DNA from: an uncultured Prolixibacteraceae bacterium
Lineage (GTDB): Bacteria > Bacteroidota > Bacteroidia > Bacteroidales > Prolixibacteraceae
DNA length: 7,913 nucleotides
Reading direction: 5' to 3'
NCBI GenBank assembly: GCA_937915865.1
Contig: CALGIG010000067.1
Span: 1-7,913 of the forward strand
The notes under the pieces are model-generated. The model saw only the letters and a list, made by a program, of their open reading frames with translations. It was not told where the DNA came from and did no database searches. The translations under genes and the position numbers were made by a program. Below are positions 6,624-7,913 of the stretch, one piece after another (the stretch's first letter is position 1; every line of letters starts with the position of its first letter).

Positions 6624-7907
6624 TCAACCTTTTATAAGTTTTGCTGAACATGTTAGTTCATTACTATATATCGTAAAAACATAGTAACCCTGAGGAAGAA
6701 ATGAAACATTCAAACTGAAAGAATTCTGAAACAGAGACAAGCGATCCTCCATGATTTGCCTGCCTGATATATCTGAGATCGTAAATTCATACATGCCATC
6801 CGAAAGTTTACCTTTTATTTTACCTTGAAGAACTTCGGATACCGGGGTAGGGAAAATAAATAGACTATAGTTTTTATTATAACCAGGTAATTTATTAACG
6901 CCCGTAACTGTTGGATTAATCGAGCGAAATATGTAATGTGAGCCAACATCAGTTAAAGCATAGATATAATCGTTATTATCGTTCTCTATGCTACCCATTT
7001 CTCCAATAGGTAATCCCCCGTCTAATAATTCAAATGTTTGACCATTATTAGTGGATCTGATGATCCCATTGGGACTTCCTATACCAGCATATATGTGTCC
7101 TTGTGAGTTTAGTGCCAGCCCGTTTACATTGGGACCTTCCAGGCATTCCACAATTTGGTAAGGATTGTCATGGTATATGGCATAAATTCCGCCGGAGCCG
7201 TCAAAACCTCCTCTTACACCAATAATCAGATCGCCCTGAGCATTATATTCAAGATTTTCAACCATGCGGTTAAAAAGCCCCAGAAACTCCCACTCAGCCC
7301 CCCCGTTGGTTGACCTGTAAAGGCCACCCATATCGGGCAAATGGCACCCCAGCCCAATTGCAATATCGCCATTGGAGGAAATAGCAATATCTGCAACATA
7401 TTCACTGGTATGGTTCTCGGTCAGAAAGAGCGTATCCCAACTGATGCCAAGGTCAGGTGTACTTAATACAATTGCTCCGTTGTACGCACCTGTTCCAACA
7501 AGTACTGTATCCTGGCCGTAAAATGCTATTTCCCCGAAACCTGAACTGAAAGGTACCGGAATTGTATCCCAGCTTAAACCATTATCAAAACTTGCTAAAA
7601 ACGGGTAAAAGCCATCACCCGTGCCGACAAAAATATTTCCATTAGGATTGATTGACATAGCAAAAATCTGAAAATTTCTTGTATTAAGCATCATTTCCCA
7701 TGTTAACCCATCATTATCAGACCGAAATATACCATTATCCTGATAACCTGTTACAGTGCCAACAAAAATTTCTCCGGCAGAGTCTATCTTTAAAGTGCTA
7801 ATGTTCTGATTATCCGGGAAAGGCAATATCTCCCAGAAATCCTGAGAGAAAACAGAAATATTTAGCAAGAAAAATTGTAACACTACAACGATGAATTGTT
7901 TTTTCAT
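6624..7907 (-). CDS. Secreted Asp-box (BNR-type) beta-propeller protein with T9SS sorting domain
   Basis: This 427-residue protein is complete: the ATG is at 7907, six bases from the window edge. A Sec signal peptide covers residues 1-21 (FIVVVLQFFLLNISVF, cleavage near S21|Q22). At least five Asp-box motifs (SxDxGxTW) follow: SDNDGLTW (63-70), SFDNGLSW (106-113), TPDLGISW (150-157), STNGGAEW (199-206) and the degenerate STNNGQTF (285-292). They alternate with strands such as GEIFVGT, GNIFVGT and GDLIIGV, as in sialidase-like or Ycf48-like propellers. No sialidase arginine triad or catalytic tyrosine was recognised, so a binding or structural role is likelier than hydrolysis. The C-terminus (about 340-427) is a T9SS type A domain with FTISDISGRQI and LPQGYYVFTIYS; its usual YPNP motif reads FPTP. 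It is followed 29 bp later by the peptidase gene, with no promoter seen between them, which suggests one operon. Confidence 0.83.
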   Translation of the reverse strand: MKKQFIVVVLQFFLLNISVFSQDFWEILPFPDNQNISTLKIDSAGEIFVGTVTGYQDNGIFRSDNDGLTWEMMLNTRNFQIFAMSINPNGNIFVGTGDGFYPFLASFDNGLSWDTIPVPFSSGFGEIAFYGQDTVLVGTGAYNGAIVLSTPDLGISWDTLFLTENHTSEYVADIAISSNGDIAIGLGCHLPDMGGLYRSTNGGAEWEFLGLFNRMVENLEYNAQGDLIIGVRGGFDGSGGIYAIYHDNPYQIVECLEGPNVNGLALNSQGHIYAGIGSPNGIIRSTNNGQTFELLDGGLPIGEMGSIENDNNDYIYALTDVGSHYIFRSINPTVTGVNKLPGYNKNYSLFIFPTPVSEVLQGKIKGKLSDGMYEFTISDISGRQIMEDRLSLFQNSFSLNVSFLPQGYYVFTIYSNELTCSAKLIKG

Positions 7908-7913
7908 GCTTTT

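Noticed and set aside
1..7913. CRISPR arrays, tRNA or rRNA genes, insertion-sequence ends, integron integrase
   Set aside because: No short regularly spaced repeats, tRNA-like cloverleaf with a TTCRANNY-type motif, rRNA segment, transposase or tyrosine recombinase reading frame was recognised.

Overview
The window looks like a Bacteroidota chromosome. Two large secreted proteins end in type IX secretion (T9SS) type A sorting domains. One gene pair has the Bacteroidota promoter layout TTG-N22-TANNTTTG, and there are no clear Shine-Dalgarno sequences. All convincing genes lie on the minus strand, so the biological order runs from high to low coordinates.

Positions 7907-3211 hold two secreted-protein genes 29 bp apart, probably one operon. 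The first encodes a 427-residue Asp-box (BNR-type) beta-propeller protein. The second encodes an 1127-residue papain-like (C1) cysteine peptidase with a dockerin-like calcium loop inside its catalytic domain, then a right-handed beta-helix, a TPR-like helical part and a T9SS sorting domain.

Positions 3190-3061 hold a 130-bp imperfect inverted repeat with integron attC architecture: end boxes GCCAAC/GTTAGGC, long mismatched arms and a large variable centre. It starts 20 bp after the peptidase stop. Positions 2967-925 hold a two-gene unit with its own promoter: an AAA/ABC-like ATPase (RloA/AbiLi type) and an RloB-family Toprim-like protein (AbiLii type). This is the layout of a two-component phage-exclusion (abortive infection) system. 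A second attC-like element (915-790) begins 9 bp after the RloB stop. The ATPase-RloB pair therefore reads as one integron cassette of about 2.3 kb carrying a defence system.

Positions 789-1 are the 5' part of a group II intron: about 520 nt of ribozyme RNA, then the first 89 codons of its reverse transcriptase/maturase. The intron splits the second attC within its core box (GT|TAGGC). Its EBS1 loop carries ACGTTTG, a perfect 7-nt complement of the last seven bases of the 5' exon (CAAACGT), which fixes the splice site at 790/789. The intron thus appears to target the conserved end of an attC site. The most interesting reading of the window is a Bacteroidota cassette array holding a phage-defence operon and invaded by an attC-directed retroelement. 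No integron integrase is visible, so whether the array is complete or integrase-less (CALIN-like) cannot be decided here.
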